Source: Flavobacteriaceae bacterium
GTDB lineage: Bacteria > Bacteroidota > Bacteroidia > Flavobacteriales > Flavobacteriaceae
NCBI GenBank assembly: GCA_004762155.1
Contig: SIHP01000001.1
Location: 496,001-560,000 of the forward strand
Length of the DNA: 64,000 nt
Direction: 5' to 3'
This document shows, in pieces, positions 7,711 through 16,924 of the stretch (its first letter is position 1; every line of letters begins with the position of its first letter). A program made the translations under genes and the position numbers. The notes beneath the pieces were generated by a model that saw nothing but the letters and a program-made list of their open reading frames with translations, made no database searches and was not told the DNA's origin.

Positions 7711-8385
7711 TCAATTCAATATCAAATTCATCAATTCTAATAAATTAAAAGCACTAAAATCTGGTTGTAAATACAAAGGGTTATATATTTTTCTTTTTCT
7801 TTGAATGTAAGCAGTTTTAAAACCTACTTTTTTTGCTCCAAATAAATCCCAATCATGCGTAGCAACCATCGCTATCTCTGAAATTTGTAATTTTTCTTCT
7901 GCTGCTACTTTTAAATATACATCATTAAACGGCTTGTATTTACGAACACTATCTACAGAATAATAAGCATTAAAAAGATGTTTAATTTTAGCATTTTGCA
8001 ATTGCTCATTCATCATCTCTAAAGAAGAGTTTGAAATGGCTATTACACGAATACCTTTTTCTTTTAATAAAACAAGTGCTGGTAAAACATCATTATAAGC
8101 GGGTAATTTTTTAAAAGCTCCTAACAGTTCTGTTTTCACTTCTTCAGTAAGTACTTTATTGTTTTCAAAAAATAAATTCTCTAATGCAACTTTTGCCAAT
8201 TCTCCAAAATTTTGATATTCATTCATTATTCCCATTACAGTTGAGCTATGTAATAAATTTATAAACCAATACTTTAAAACATACTCGTTATCGAAATATT
8301 TACCAAATTGTTCTTGAAGCAAATCAAGATTCAATAAAGTTTCATTCATATCAAAAAAAACCGCTTTTATACTTTGTTTCTTCAT
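7711..8385 (-). CDS. HAD-superfamily hydrolase, haloacid dehalogenase type II-like
   Basis: A 224-residue HAD protein. Motif I is FFDMNETLL with nucleophile D12; the second Asp of DxD is Asn, as in dehalogenase-type members. Motif II is AISNSS, the conserved Lys is in KPFNDVY, and the last acidic motif is ATHDWDLFGAKKVG. It abuts the deaminase gene exactly (8385/8386), pointing to translational coupling. A haloacid or phosphate substrate cannot be chosen from sequence. In the kynurenine cluster it may act on a downstream 2-oxo acid or just be a housekeeping passenger. Confidence 0.85.
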   Translation of the reverse strand: MKKQSIKAVFFDMNETLLNLDLLQEQFGKYFDNEYVLKYWFINLLHSSTVMGIMNEYQNFGELAKVALENLFFENNKVLTEEVKTELLGAFKKLPAYNDVLPALVLLKEKGIRVIAISNSSLEMMNEQLQNAKIKHLFNAYYSVDSVRKYKPFNDVYLKVAAEEKLQISEIAMVATHDWDLFGAKKVGFKTAYIQRKRKIYNPLYLQPDFSAFNLLELMNLILN

Positions 8386-8784
8386 CTATTTACTTTTCTT
8401 ATATGCCATAACTTTTATTTCCACCACCAAATCTGGGTGTGGTAATTGATGTACTGCAACAGTTGTTCTTGTTGGTCCAGTTTCTTTGTCGAAAAATTCT
8501 GCATACGCTTTATTATATCTAGCAAAATCATTCATATTTACTAAAAATGAAGTAACATCAACGACATCTTTTAAACTTGCTCCAACAGTTTGTAAATTCT
8601 TATCAATATTTTTTAAAACTTCTCTAGTTTGCGTTTCCGCATTTAAATATTTCGTTCCCATTTCATCAATAATATCAACTCCTGCAATACTATTATCTGG
8701 TCTTCTTGAACTAGTTCCCGATACAAATATAAAATCTCCCACAACTTTTACATGTGGATATGCTCCTCTTGGTGTTACTTTCAT
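8386..8784 (-). CDS. 2-aminomuconate deaminase (RidA/YjgF family)
   Basis: A 132-residue RidA-fold protein. The segments [19 protein letters not shown] and [16 protein letters not shown] match the 2-aminomuconate deaminase branch more closely than housekeeping RidA. The Arg in GPTRTTV is at the position of the RidA substrate-binding arginine. It would release ammonia from 2-aminomuconate made by the dehydrogenase at 4358-5800. The adjoining HAD gene follows with no gap. Assignment to this branch rests on motif likeness and neighbours. Confidence 0.88.
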   Translation of the reverse strand: MKVTPRGAYPHVKVVGDFIFVSGTSSRRPDNSIAGVDIIDEMGTKYLNAETQTREVLKNIDKNLQTVGASLKDVVDVTSFLVNMNDFARYNKAYAEFFDKETGPTRTTVAVHQLPHPDLVVEIKVMAYKKSK

Positions 8785-8877
8785 AAAAAACCCCTCTTAA
8801 TCTCCCTATTTCCAATGCGTTAAATACATACTTCCAAGGAGAAACTCTTTTTGGGTTAAGAGTTTTTGATTGTCAGG

Positions 8878-8940
8878 TCGAGCGCAGTCGAGACCTTGAT
8901 TTATATTTTCGTTAATCGATGACCTCTCGACTGCGCTCGA
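8878..8940. repeat. inverted repeat, GCGCAGTCGAGA family
   Basis: Perfect 16-nt arms TCGAGCGCAGTCGAGA (8878-8893) and its complement (8925-8940), loop 31 nt. It is GC-richer than its surroundings. Such elements are common between genes in flavobacterial genomes and are thought to be small mobile repeats. The 8785-9005 gap between the deaminase start and the DUF1697 stop holds nothing else that I recognise, apart from weakly repetitive sequence at 8785-8870. Confidence 0.7.
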
Positions 8941-9005
8941 GGAGACATTTGGTTATACTTTTTAAAATTAAACCCAATTGTTACATTATCAAATTGATAT
9001 AATAA

Positions 9006-9533
9006 TTATTTTTTCGCTAATGCTAACAACTTCATTGTTGTTTTTAAATTACGTGTAGTTGCAGTTACTCCTAATTTCTTTTCGAAAAAATTAGTATTCA
9101 GTTTTGTTTTTCCGTAACCTCCTACTGCATTTACATAAACAACATCTTCAATAATCGAAAAATCGTCTTCTTTCATATTAATGTTAGCAATATTTATCTC
9201 TTTTACCTTCGGAATTTCACTCAAAAAAGTAAAATATTGTTGTTTCGGTGCTGCTTCTTTATACGGATTATTTTCAATTGCTGTTTTCCATTCTTCCATA
9301 GTTTTTACTAAAACAGGAACCTCATAATCGAATTTATCCTTTATGGCTTCTTTTATTTTTTGACTTACAACATCTTTTCCTTCAACAGAATTCAAAATAA
9401 TATTTCCGCTTTGAATGTAGGTTTGAACATTTTCAAAATTCAACTCGTTTAATACATCACGTAAGTCTTGCATCGGAAGTTTATTCTTTCCTGATACGTT
9501 AATACCTCTTAAAATGATGATATATATTTTCAT
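9006..9533 (-). CDS. DUF1697 family protein
   Basis: A 175-residue protein. The start MKIYIIILRGINVSGKNK and the segment YIQSGNIILNS are hallmarks of DUF1697, a widespread family of unknown function and about this length. It ends with a helix and an Arg/Lys-rich region. It lies 7 nt downstream of the kynurenine 3-monooxygenase gene, so it is co-transcribed with the pathway, but the family also occurs alone in many genomes. No catalytic residues can be named. Confidence 0.85.
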   Translation of the reverse strand: MKIYIIILRGINVSGKNKLPMQDLRDVLNELNFENVQTYIQSGNIILNSVEGKDVVSQKIKEAIKDKFDYEVPVLVKTMEEWKTAIENNPYKEAAPKQQYFTFLSEIPKVKEINIANINMKEDDFSIIEDVVYVNAVGGYGKTKLNTNFFEKKLGVTATTRNLKTTMKLLALAKK

Positions 9534-9540
9534 TAATTTA

Positions 9541-10953
9541 CTATCTAAGTCCTGCTACTTTATCTTCGGCTAAAATCTCGTTAGTTGTAACCTTTACTTT
9601 ATCTAAAATAACTTTTAATTCTTCTTTGGTCATATTTACACTTGTATGAACCTCATCATCAACTATTAAATTTAATAGTGCTTTATCTTGTGCTCTTCCT
9701 TTTTTCATAGCTTCATTATAACCTATTTCTGCATTAAAAGTTACTAATGAATATTTAGAAAAATATTCGGTTGAAAATGTTTTTTCTAAATCCATTTCTA
9801 TTTTTCTTTTCTCTTTAAATAACGGATTCGCAACATGATCTCGCATTTCATAAAAATTATCTACCGCTAAATCTGCAATTGCATCGGTATCTTTTTTTCT
9901 TGTTTTTTCGTAGAGCTTGAAAACTTCTTCCCAACTTTCTAAATCTTTATCTAAAATTGCGTCAAAAACAGCTACATCTTCAAAAGAAGCATTCATTCCT
10001 TGTCCGTAAAACGGAACAATTGCATGCGAAGCATCACCTAATAAAATAGTGTTATTTTTATATGACCAAGGCGAACATTTTACAGTTCCTAAAGCACCTG
10101 TTGGATTATTTAAAAATTCTTCTTTTATACTAGGGATTAATTGCAACGCATCTGGAAATTCTTTTTCAAAAAACGTTGTTATTTGCGCTTCTGTTTTTAA
10201 ATTATTGAAATTATATTCTCCTTCGTCATAACTTAAAAATAAGGTTACCGTAAAACTTCCATCTAAATTTGGTAAAGCTATTAGCATAAAATCTCCACGT
10301 GGCCAAATATGCAAATGATCTTTACTTATTTGGTGGTTTCCTAATTTATCCGCTGGAATTTCTAATTCTTTATATCCGTGTGTTAAATAATTTTGAGAAT
10401 AACTAAACAAAAACTTTCTTTCCAAGTAATAACTTTTACGCAATATAGAACCTGCTCCGTCTGTTCCAAAAATCACATCTGCATTTACCGAAAATTCTTC
10501 GTTGGTATTATAATCTTTAAAATGAGCTATTGTATTTTCTATATCAACCGAAGTACATTTTTTATTGAAGTGTAAGGTTATATTCTGATGTTTTTCTGCT
10601 TCAGTTAATAATAATCCATTTAAATCACCTCTGGAAATAGAATTAATATATTCGTTTTCTCTTCCCGAATAATTTGAAGCAAATGTATTTCCTTTGGTGT
10701 CGTGAATTAAGCGTCCGTTCATAGGAATACAAATTTCACGTGCTTTAGCTTCTACTCCTGCTAAACGTAATGCTTTAAAGCCACGATCAGATAATGCTAA
10801 GTTGATTGATCTTCCTGCAGAAATATCTACTTTCCGTAAATCGGGTCTACTTTCATAAACATCGACTTTATAACCTCTTTGTGCTAACCGTAAGGCTAAT
10901 AAACTTCCGCATAGTCCTGCGCCTATGATTAATATGTTATCTTGTTTATTCAT
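9541..10953 (-). CDS. kmo: kynurenine 3-monooxygenase
   Basis: A 470-residue FAD-dependent aromatic hydroxylase. The FAD-binding motif GAGLCG is at 11-16 with the acidic end VYES, a central GTDGAGS is at 163-169, and GDASHAIVPFYGQGMNAS is at 306-323, all typical of KMO. It hydroxylates kynurenine to 3-hydroxykynurenine with NADPH and O2, the substrate for kynureninase encoded upstream. A C-terminal hydrophobic tail like that of the mitochondrial form is not evident, so it is probably soluble. It is followed after 7 nt by the DUF1697 gene. Confidence 0.95.
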   Translation of the reverse strand: MNKQDNILIIGAGLCGSLLALRLAQRGYKVDVYESRPDLRKVDISAGRSINLALSDRGFKALRLAGVEAKAREICIPMNGRLIHDTKGNTFASNYSGRENEYINSISRGDLNGLLLTEAEKHQNITLHFNKKCTSVDIENTIAHFKDYNTNEEFSVNADVIFGTDGAGSILRKSYYLERKFLFSYSQNYLTHGYKELEIPADKLGNHQISKDHLHIWPRGDFMLIALPNLDGSFTVTLFLSYDEGEYNFNNLKTEAQITTFFEKEFPDALQLIPSIKEEFLNNPTGALGTVKCSPWSYKNNTILLGDASHAIVPFYGQGMNASFEDVAVFDAILDKDLESWEEVFKLYEKTRKKDTDAIADLAVDNFYEMRDHVANPLFKEKRKIEMDLEKTFSTEYFSKYSLVTFNAEIGYNEAMKKGRAQDKALLNLIVDDEVHTSVNMTKEELKVILDKVKVTTNEILAEDKVAGLR

Positions 10954-11004
10954 TTTCTTTTGTCTGGTCGATTCTTATCCTACTTTTTATTATACAACTC
11001 GTAA

Positions 11005-11151
11005 TGTCAGTTCGAGTAATTTTTTATAGAGTGATAACGAAATGAAAAAATGTACTTCGGCTAAGCTCAGCAACAATCGAGAACTATTAAACAACTTCTC
11101 TATACTATATTATTCTCCATTCTACTACGAATAATTTCACTAGAAGTGACA
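11005..11151. repeat. long intergenic repeat with TGTCAGTTCGAG / AGAAGTGACA ends
   Basis: The ends TGTCAGTTCGAG and AGAAGTGACA are roughly complementary, and the inside has GAGTGATAACGA and GAGAACTA segments. A second copy of the same family lies at 32289-32400. It fills most of the gap between the kmo and racemase genes. Probably a non-coding dispersed repeat; no ORF. Confidence 0.55.
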
Positions 11152-11165
11152 CTTTAATAAAAACA

Positions 11166-11858
11166 TTACTCACTCAACATCATTTTCACAATTGCTTCTA
11201 CATGTATTTTGGTTGTATCCATTATTTGAATATTCTTAAAATCATCTTGGCTCAAAATTAATGGTAATTCTGTTCCTCCTAAAATTAAACCTTCAATTGC
11301 ATGATTTTTATATAAATCATTTACAATACTTAGTAACTCCTTTTTAGTTGATGACTTTATATTTCTAAACAGTAATTCATTGATATATTTATCATGAATA
11401 TAATTCATTTGACTTTCAGATGGAATAATAATTTCTATTCCGTATTTATTTCCTGCTTTTTGATAAAAACCACTTGTCATTGTTGAATACGTGCCTAATA
11501 ATCCTACTTTTTCAAAACCCTTAGTTTTCGTTGCCTTACAAGTTTCTTCAACAATACTAATTAAAGGAATATTCACCTCTTTACTTAACTCATCAAAAAC
11601 TATGTGTGGTGTATTAGATGCAATGGCACTAAAATCTATTTCTCCAACTTCATTTATTTTATCTTTTAAAAAGGTAATTAATGCTTTATAATCTTTACCA
11701 GAAACATATGTCAATATTTTGTTCATATCTACCGATTTTATTAAAAAATCAGGATACGAATTTGAGCCCGTTATTTCTTTAAACCTCTTTACTATTTGCA
11801 AATAATATTCAACCGTTGATTCTGGTCCAATACCACCAATTAATCCGAACTTTTTCAT
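11166..11858 (-). CDS. aspartate/glutamate racemase-like protein without the catalytic cysteines
   Basis: A 230-residue protein of the Asp/Glu racemase superfamily: start GLIGGIGPESTVEYY, first catalytic loop IASNTPH, second loop LILGGTELPLI. In classical members the loops carry Cys (CNT and GCTE). Here they are S81 and G195, so two-base racemisation by thiols is not possible. Relatives with the same Ser/Gly pattern exist in databases as I recall, so this is probably a real subgroup with another reaction. It lies between kynureninase and kmo, with palindromic repeats on both sides. Confidence 0.8.
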   Translation of the reverse strand: MKKFGLIGGIGPESTVEYYLQIVKRFKEITGSNSYPDFLIKSVDMNKILTYVSGKDYKALITFLKDKINEVGEIDFSAIASNTPHIVFDELSKEVNIPLISIVEETCKATKTKGFEKVGLLGTYSTMTSGFYQKAGNKYGIEIIIPSESQMNYIHDKYINELLFRNIKSSTKKELLSIVNDLYKNHAIEGLILGGTELPLILSQDDFKNIQIMDTTKIHVEAIVKMMLSE

Positions 11859-11872
11859 TTCTTACTATTTGT

Positions 11873-11905
11873 AAACCTCACAGGTTTTAAAAACCTGTGA
11901 GGTTT
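11873..11905. terminator. palindromic repeat, CCTCACAGG family, second copy
   Basis: Arms AAACCTCACAGGTTT (11873-11887) and complement (11891-11905) around TAA. Same core as 6903-6933. It lies 14 nt downstream of the kynureninase stop on the minus strand, with short T/A runs, so it may act as a weak terminator or as an mRNA-stabilising hairpin between kynU and the racemase gene. Confidence 0.6.
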
Positions 11906-11918
11906 AATTAATTTTACT

Positions 11919-13181
11919 CTATAAGAGGTCTTTTAATATCGAAACCATTCTATAAACATCTTCAAACGAATTATACATTGGCGTTGGTGCACAACGAATA
12001 ACATCAGGTTCCCGCCAATCGGTTATAATATGTTTTTCTGTTAATTTTTGATGTAAACTTTTATCCGCATTTTTTACTTGAATGGACAATTGACAACCTC
12101 TTTCTTTTGGATTACTTGGTGTTATTATTTTAATATCTTCTGATCCAATTTCGTTAATTAAATACTCAAAATAACCTGTTAATATTTCTGATTTTTCTCG
12201 CAATGCTTCCATTCCAACCTCAGCAAACATATCCAAAGAAGCTCTAATTGCTGCCATTGATAATATTGGCGGATTACTTAATTGCCAACCTTCTGCCCCA
12301 GACATAACATCAAATGGCATGCGCATATTAAATCGGGTTTCTTTATTATGATTCCACCAACCTGCAAAACGTGGCAAATCTTTATTTTTAGCGTGTTTTT
12401 CGTGTACAAACAAACCTGCTAAACTTCCAGGACCTGAATTTAAATATTTATAGGTACACCAAGCTGCAAAATCAACGCCACTATTATGTAAATCGGGACA
12501 AATATTTCCTGCTCCGTGTGCTAAATCAATTCCCACAAAGCAATCTTTTGCATGTCCTATCTCAGCGATTCGCTTTAAATTTAAATACTGACCTGTATAA
12601 TAATTTACGCCACCAATTAGTAACAACGCTATTTCATCTCCTTGTTCAGAAACTATAGTTTCCAAATCTTCTATATTTAGTAATTCTTCTCCCGCTCTCG
12701 GTTTCCATTCAATTAATCCTTCTTTTGCATCAAAACCATGGAAGTTTAACTGTGATTCTACCGCGTATCTATCCGATGGAAACGCATCACTTTCTATAAC
12801 AATTTTGTATTTCTTTTTTGTAGGTTGATAAAACGAAACCATTAACAAATGTAAGTTTGTAGTAAGTGTATTCATTACCACAACTTCTATGGGTTTTGCA
12901 CCAACTATATTTGCCATATTTTCAGCTAAAAACTCATGGTATGATAACCAAGGATTTTTAGCTTCAAAATGCCCTTCTACCCCTAATCTTGCCCAATCAT
13001 TTAATTCTTGTTGAATATATTTTTGAGTTTGCTTTGGTTGTAAACCTAAAGAATTCCCTGTAAAATACAACCACGGGTTTCCGTTATCGTCTTTTGGAAT
13101 ATGGAATTGTTCTCGTAAATACGAAAGTTTATCTTCTTTATCTAATTGTTGCGCGTATGTTAAATTGTTTTGATAACTCAT
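11919..13181 (-). CDS. kynU: kynureninase
   Basis: I start at the ATG at 13181; the codon before it is TTG. The product is 420 residues, normal for the family. The N-terminus has YFTGNSLGLQP, and the PLP lysine is K245 in WCTYKYLNSGPGS; the PLP-binding Asp is in GIDLAHGAGN. It cleaves 3-hydroxykynurenine (or kynurenine) to 3-hydroxyanthranilate and alanine, feeding the dioxygenase at 1452-1979. It is the promoter-proximal gene of the cluster, divergent from the heme-c lipoprotein, with a TAnnTTTG element at 13204-13211. Confidence 0.95.
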   Translation of the reverse strand: MSYQNNLTYAQQLDKEDKLSYLREQFHIPKDDNGNPWLYFTGNSLGLQPKQTQKYIQQELNDWARLGVEGHFEAKNPWLSYHEFLAENMANIVGAKPIEVVVMNTLTTNLHLLMVSFYQPTKKKYKIVIESDAFPSDRYAVESQLNFHGFDAKEGLIEWKPRAGEELLNIEDLETIVSEQGDEIALLLIGGVNYYTGQYLNLKRIAEIGHAKDCFVGIDLAHGAGNICPDLHNSGVDFAAWCTYKYLNSGPGSLAGLFVHEKHAKNKDLPRFAGWWNHNKETRFNMRMPFDVMSGAEGWQLSNPPILSMAAIRASLDMFAEVGMEALREKSEILTGYFEYLINEIGSEDIKIITPSNPKERGCQLSIQVKNADKSLHQKLTEKHIITDWREPDVIRCAPTPMYNSFEDVYRMVSILKDLL

Positions 13182-13203
13182 CAATAAAAAATAGGATTCC
13201 TTC

Positions 13204-13211
13204 CAAAGATA
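13204..13211 (-). promoter_or_regulatory. putative -7 promoter element TATCTTTG of the kynurenine cluster
   Basis: Minus-strand TATCTTTG matches the Bacteroidota TAnnTTTG consensus and lies 23 nt upstream of the kynU ATG. A TTG occurs further upstream (13240-13242) but the spacer of about 28 nt is long. This would start the transcript close to the first gene of the cluster. Confidence 0.45.
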
Positions 13212-13372
13212 AAAACAATATACTTTAAAAATGTTATTGCAATAACTTTTATAATTCTCTTGTGATATTTAAAGCAACCTTTATACTCTTTTTTATTACT
13301 CTTATGCCTTTTAAAGAACTATAGTATTAACTGAAAGTGTAACTTCACTTACAATTAACAAAACTCTATATC

Positions 13373-14806
13373 ATGAAAAACATAAAATTACTTTCCTTTT
13401 TTTTATGCATACTATTCTTTGTAGGATGTAATCATAAAAAAAAATCTAAAGACAAACATTCAACAGCATATAGTACTGTAGATTATTCTTACCCTGCAGA
13501 CTCTACTGTAATTAACAAATGGATTAAGCATAATAATTTTAAAGCTATGTACAAACATAGCTGGTCTATTTGGCAACACTTGACAAATCCTGCTGGAGAC
13601 GGAAAACTAGAATACCAAACATGGGCAAGTCCAACTGAAATTATAGAAAAAACGAATAACCCAGGAAAAAATATCACACAAGAACATTTATTTAATAAGC
13701 CTTCTCAATTTGGTCATGCTCTAAAAAAACAAAAAACTTTTGATGATACTGATATTGTTGAAGTTGTTGCTTATAACAAAGCTTCTGAAAAATTTGCTAT
13801 TGAAAATAAAATTTTCTACTTATCAACTTTAAAAGCTTTACAAGAACAAGATGGTAAATACGCTAAAATTCCTGATTTCCCTTCTGATGCAATTAATATA
13901 AAGCCTGTATATAAAATTATTACAGAAGCTAAATTAGATGGTGATATTTACACAATGTCTGCATGGAATGGCCCTGAATATCATGACGAAGGATATCCTG
14001 AAAGCGCTTGGAATTCTTGTGTTCATGTTGATATTTCTGAAAGCAATAGTGAAAACCCTAATGGACGTAAAGATTACACTTGCAATACTATAGCTGGTAA
14101 AAATGCTGAAAACACTTACTTTTTAAATGACTTTATTCACTTTAAAATTTCTGATGCTCAAGCGACTACTTATAATGCAGAAATAAAAGGTAATCTTAAA
14201 TCTGAATTAAAAAAAGGCACAATAACTCAACATCAATACGATAAACGTTTTAATTTAATGAAATCAAAAGCTGGTGACATTGCTCTTTTAGTAGGAATGC
14301 ATGTTACTTCTAAAGAAATTAAACGTTGGGTTTGGCAATCTTATTGGTGGTCACCTACTCCTTTAACTCCAAACTCACCTAGTTCTACTGATATTGCTTC
14401 TGCAAGAAATGGCATTAAATTACAAGGCGCAGCTAATCATTATGCAATGGGTGTTGCTTACTCAATGTTAATTCCTGCTCAACCTTATGAAGGTGGTAAA
14501 AATGAAGGAGAATTGGTTGTTGCTTTTAATCCTTATTTAGAATCTGGATTTGGAGAAGATACTTTTACGGGTTCTACAAGTTACGTTTACAATAGAGGTG
14601 AAAAAATTGAAACAGACTTAGGAGTAACCACGAATTGTATGTCTTGCCATATGGGAGCGATTGTTGATGCTACTCATTACAATTCCAAAGCTGGTGGTAT
14701 TTATTATGGAGATACATACATAAGCTATAAAGACCCTATTTTTAGAGACAAATTAATGTTAGACTTTGCATGGTCTATACAATCTAATATTGACACTTTA
14801 AGATAA
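13373..14806 (+). CDS. lipoprotein with one c-type heme site
   Basis: A 477-residue lipoprotein: signal peptide with lipobox LFFVGC (C19). Near the C-terminus is a CxxCH heme-binding site, C422-M-S-C425-H426, in NCMSCHMGA. The large N-terminal part has many Trp and Tyr (SIWQHL, QSYWWSPTPL, ESAWNSCVHVD) and no catalytic family I can name. A heme lipoprotein suggests periplasmic or surface electron transfer or a mono-heme oxidase. It is divergent from kynU and ends in a strong terminator, so it is a single-gene unit. Confidence 0.8.
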   Translation: MKNIKLLSFFLCILFFVGCNHKKKSKDKHSTAYSTVDYSYPADSTVINKWIKHNNFKAMYKHSWSIWQHLTNPAGDGKLEYQTWASPTEIIEKTNNPGKNITQEHLFNKPSQFGHALKKQKTFDDTDIVEVVAYNKASEKFAIENKIFYLSTLKALQEQDGKYAKIPDFPSDAINIKPVYKIITEAKLDGDIYTMSAWNGPEYHDEGYPESAWNSCVHVDISESNSENPNGRKDYTCNTIAGKNAENTYFLNDFIHFKISDAQATTYNAEIKGNLKSELKKGTITQHQYDKRFNLMKSKAGDIALLVGMHVTSKEIKRWVWQSYWWSPTPLTPNSPSSTDIASARNGIKLQGAANHYAMGVAYSMLIPAQPYEGGKNEGELVVAFNPYLESGFGEDTFTGSTSYVYNRGEKIETDLGVTTNCMSCHMGAIVDATHYNSKAGGIYYGDTYISYKDPIFRDKLMLDFAWSIQSNIDTLR

Positions 14807-14812
14807 TATGAT

Positions 14813-14857
14813 AAAAAAAGAGGCTGTTTAAATAATTTTAAACAGCCTCTTTTTTTA
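14813..14857. terminator. strong intrinsic terminator
   Basis: Perfect 14-nt arms AGAGGCTGTTTAAA (14819-14832) and complement (14837-14850), loop TAAT, followed by a T run on the plus strand and preceded by an A run (T run on the minus strand). It can stop both the lipoprotein transcript and the converging serine biosynthesis transcript. Confidence 0.9.
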
Positions 14858-14897
14858 TTTTAGTAAAGTTATAAATAACCTTGGCTATACTCAGTAA

Positions 14898-16790
14898 TTA
14901 ATACAATACTCTAAAACGTATTGTTCCTTCAACTGCTTTTAATTCTTTCATTACATCTTGATTGTATTCCTTATCTAAATCGATAATTACATAACCAACT
15001 TTAGGATCAGTAGATAAGTATTGTCCCGAAATATTTAATTCATACTCTGCTAATACCTTATTTATTTTTGCCATAATTCCTGGTACATTTTGGTGAATAT
15101 GTAAGAATCTATGAGCATTTTGTTGTTTTGGTAAACGAACATTAGGGAAATTTACAGCATCTACAGTATTTCCTGCATTAATATATGCCATAATTTTACC
15201 TGGTACAAAATCTGCAATATCTCTTTGCGCCTCTTCTGTACTTCCTCCAACGTGAGGTGTTAAAATTACATTTGGTAATCCTTTTAAATCTGTGTAAAAA
15301 TCTCCATTTTTTCTTGGCTCTTCAGGATAAACATCAACTGCTGCTCCTGCTATTTTTCCACTTTTTAAAGCAACTGTAAGTGCAGGAATATCTACTACAA
15401 ATCCACGAGAAAGGTTTATTAAATGCACACCATCTTTCATTTGTGCAATTTCTTTTTCGCCAATATAATTTTTATTTAACTGATTATCATCAACATGTAA
15501 GGAAACAACATCTGAAAGTCCTAGTAACTCAGATAAGGTATTTACTTTAGTTGCATTACCTAAAGCTAATTTATCTTCAACATCATAATAATAAACATCC
15601 ATTCCCAAACCTTCTGCTATTACAGAAAGTTGTTTACCAATGTTACCATAACCAACGATACCTAATTTTTTACCACGAACTTCTTTAGAACCTTGCGCTG
15701 TTTTATTCCACTCGCCATTATGAATTTCTGTACTACGTTGAAAAACACTACGCATTAACATAATAATTTCTCCAATAGCTAATTCTACTACAGAACGTGT
15801 ATTACTATAAGGTGCGTTAAAAACAATAATTCCGTTTTCTTTACACGTTTCTAAGTCAATTTGTTTTGTTCCAATACAAAAAGCTCCAACAGCCAATAAT
15901 TTTGGTGCACTTTCAACTACCTTTTTAGTAATTTGAGTTTTTGAACGAATACCAATTACATGAACATCTTGCAACTTTGCAATTAATTCTTCTTCTGGCA
16001 AACTTCCTGAAACAGTTTCAACAGTAAATCCGTCATTTGTAAACTTCTCGAACGCATCTGGATGTATATTTTCTAATAATAAAATCTTGATACGGTTTTT
16101 TGGGTATGATATATTTCTTGGCAAATCGTTTATGTATAAAAATTCGTCTAAATTCGGTGTTATATGGTCAGCATTTTTTATTGTTTTCTGGCGTGTTACA
16201 TTTTCTGTATAAGCAAAAAATGTATCTGCAACACCTGCTTCTCGTGTTACATAATCACTATAACCATCTCCTATCATTTGTACTTCACCTTCTAAATTCA
16301 TGTCTCTTAAACATTGAATTTTTCCGTTTGTTTTAGAAAGTACATTATCTCTATCAAAACCAATAATCTCATCATTTTCATTAAACACAAAAGTATTGGC
16401 ATATACTTTTTCTGCAGGAATATTATATTCAGCTACAATAGGAATTATAAATTCTTTAAATCCAGCGGAAATCACATAAATATGTTCTCCGTAATTTTGA
16501 AAAAACTCTTTATTTCTCTCGATGGACGAGGAAACATGCTTTCTTAATTCTTTAACCAGTAATGATAAATCAGATTTTTTAGCATTTAATTGCTTAATTC
16601 TTCTTTCTAAAGATTCTGGGAAAGAAATTTCACCATCAATACCTAAATTGGTAATATTTATAATTTCTTCAATTATTTCATTTTTTCTAGGATTATTAGC
16701 CAATGTTATTTCTGCTAATACATCTAAACCTTCAACACTTGTTAAGGTACTATCAAAATCGAAAACAAATTTTTTATGGTGCTCACTCAT
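14898..16790 (-). CDS. phosphoserine phosphatase / D-3-phosphoglycerate dehydrogenase fusion (SerB-SerA)
   Basis: Start taken at the ATG at 16790 (MSEHHKKFVFDFDST); an upstream ATG at 16877 adds a non-homologous stretch. The 630-residue product has a HAD phosphatase domain at 1-205 (D11-F-D13 ST, SAG at 108-110, MIGDGYSD at 172-179) followed by a phosphoglycerate dehydrogenase at 235-550 (GIVGYGNIGKQ at 377-387, INLSRG, H513 in TPHVGGST) and a C-terminal ACT domain at about 560-630. The first and third enzymes of serine biosynthesis are thus in one chain, with the transaminase absent from the window. The ACT domain suggests serine feedback. Confidence 0.9.
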   Translation of the reverse strand: MSEHHKKFVFDFDSTLTSVEGLDVLAEITLANNPRKNEIIEEIINITNLGIDGEISFPESLERRIKQLNAKKSDLSLLVKELRKHVSSSIERNKEFFQNYGEHIYVISAGFKEFIIPIVAEYNIPAEKVYANTFVFNENDEIIGFDRDNVLSKTNGKIQCLRDMNLEGEVQMIGDGYSDYVTREAGVADTFFAYTENVTRQKTIKNADHITPNLDEFLYINDLPRNISYPKNRIKILLLENIHPDAFEKFTNDGFTVETVSGSLPEEELIAKLQDVHVIGIRSKTQITKKVVESAPKLLAVGAFCIGTKQIDLETCKENGIIVFNAPYSNTRSVVELAIGEIIMLMRSVFQRSTEIHNGEWNKTAQGSKEVRGKKLGIVGYGNIGKQLSVIAEGLGMDVYYYDVEDKLALGNATKVNTLSELLGLSDVVSLHVDDNQLNKNYIGEKEIAQMKDGVHLINLSRGFVVDIPALTVALKSGKIAGAAVDVYPEEPRKNGDFYTDLKGLPNVILTPHVGGSTEEAQRDIADFVPGKIMAYINAGNTVDAVNFPNVRLPKQQNAHRFLHIHQNVPGIMAKINKVLAEYELNISGQYLSTDPKVGYVIIDLDKEYNQDVMKELKAVEGTIRFRVLY

Positions 16791-16924
16791 TATAAAAAGC
16801 TGATTTTTAAAGACGAAAGTACAAAAGCTTTTTAGAGTAAAAGGAGTTTGAAGATTAGAAAAATCAACTTTTATCAAATAACTTTTTAATTCCCTTTTTT
16901 GTTAAAAAAAAATCAAAAAAACTT

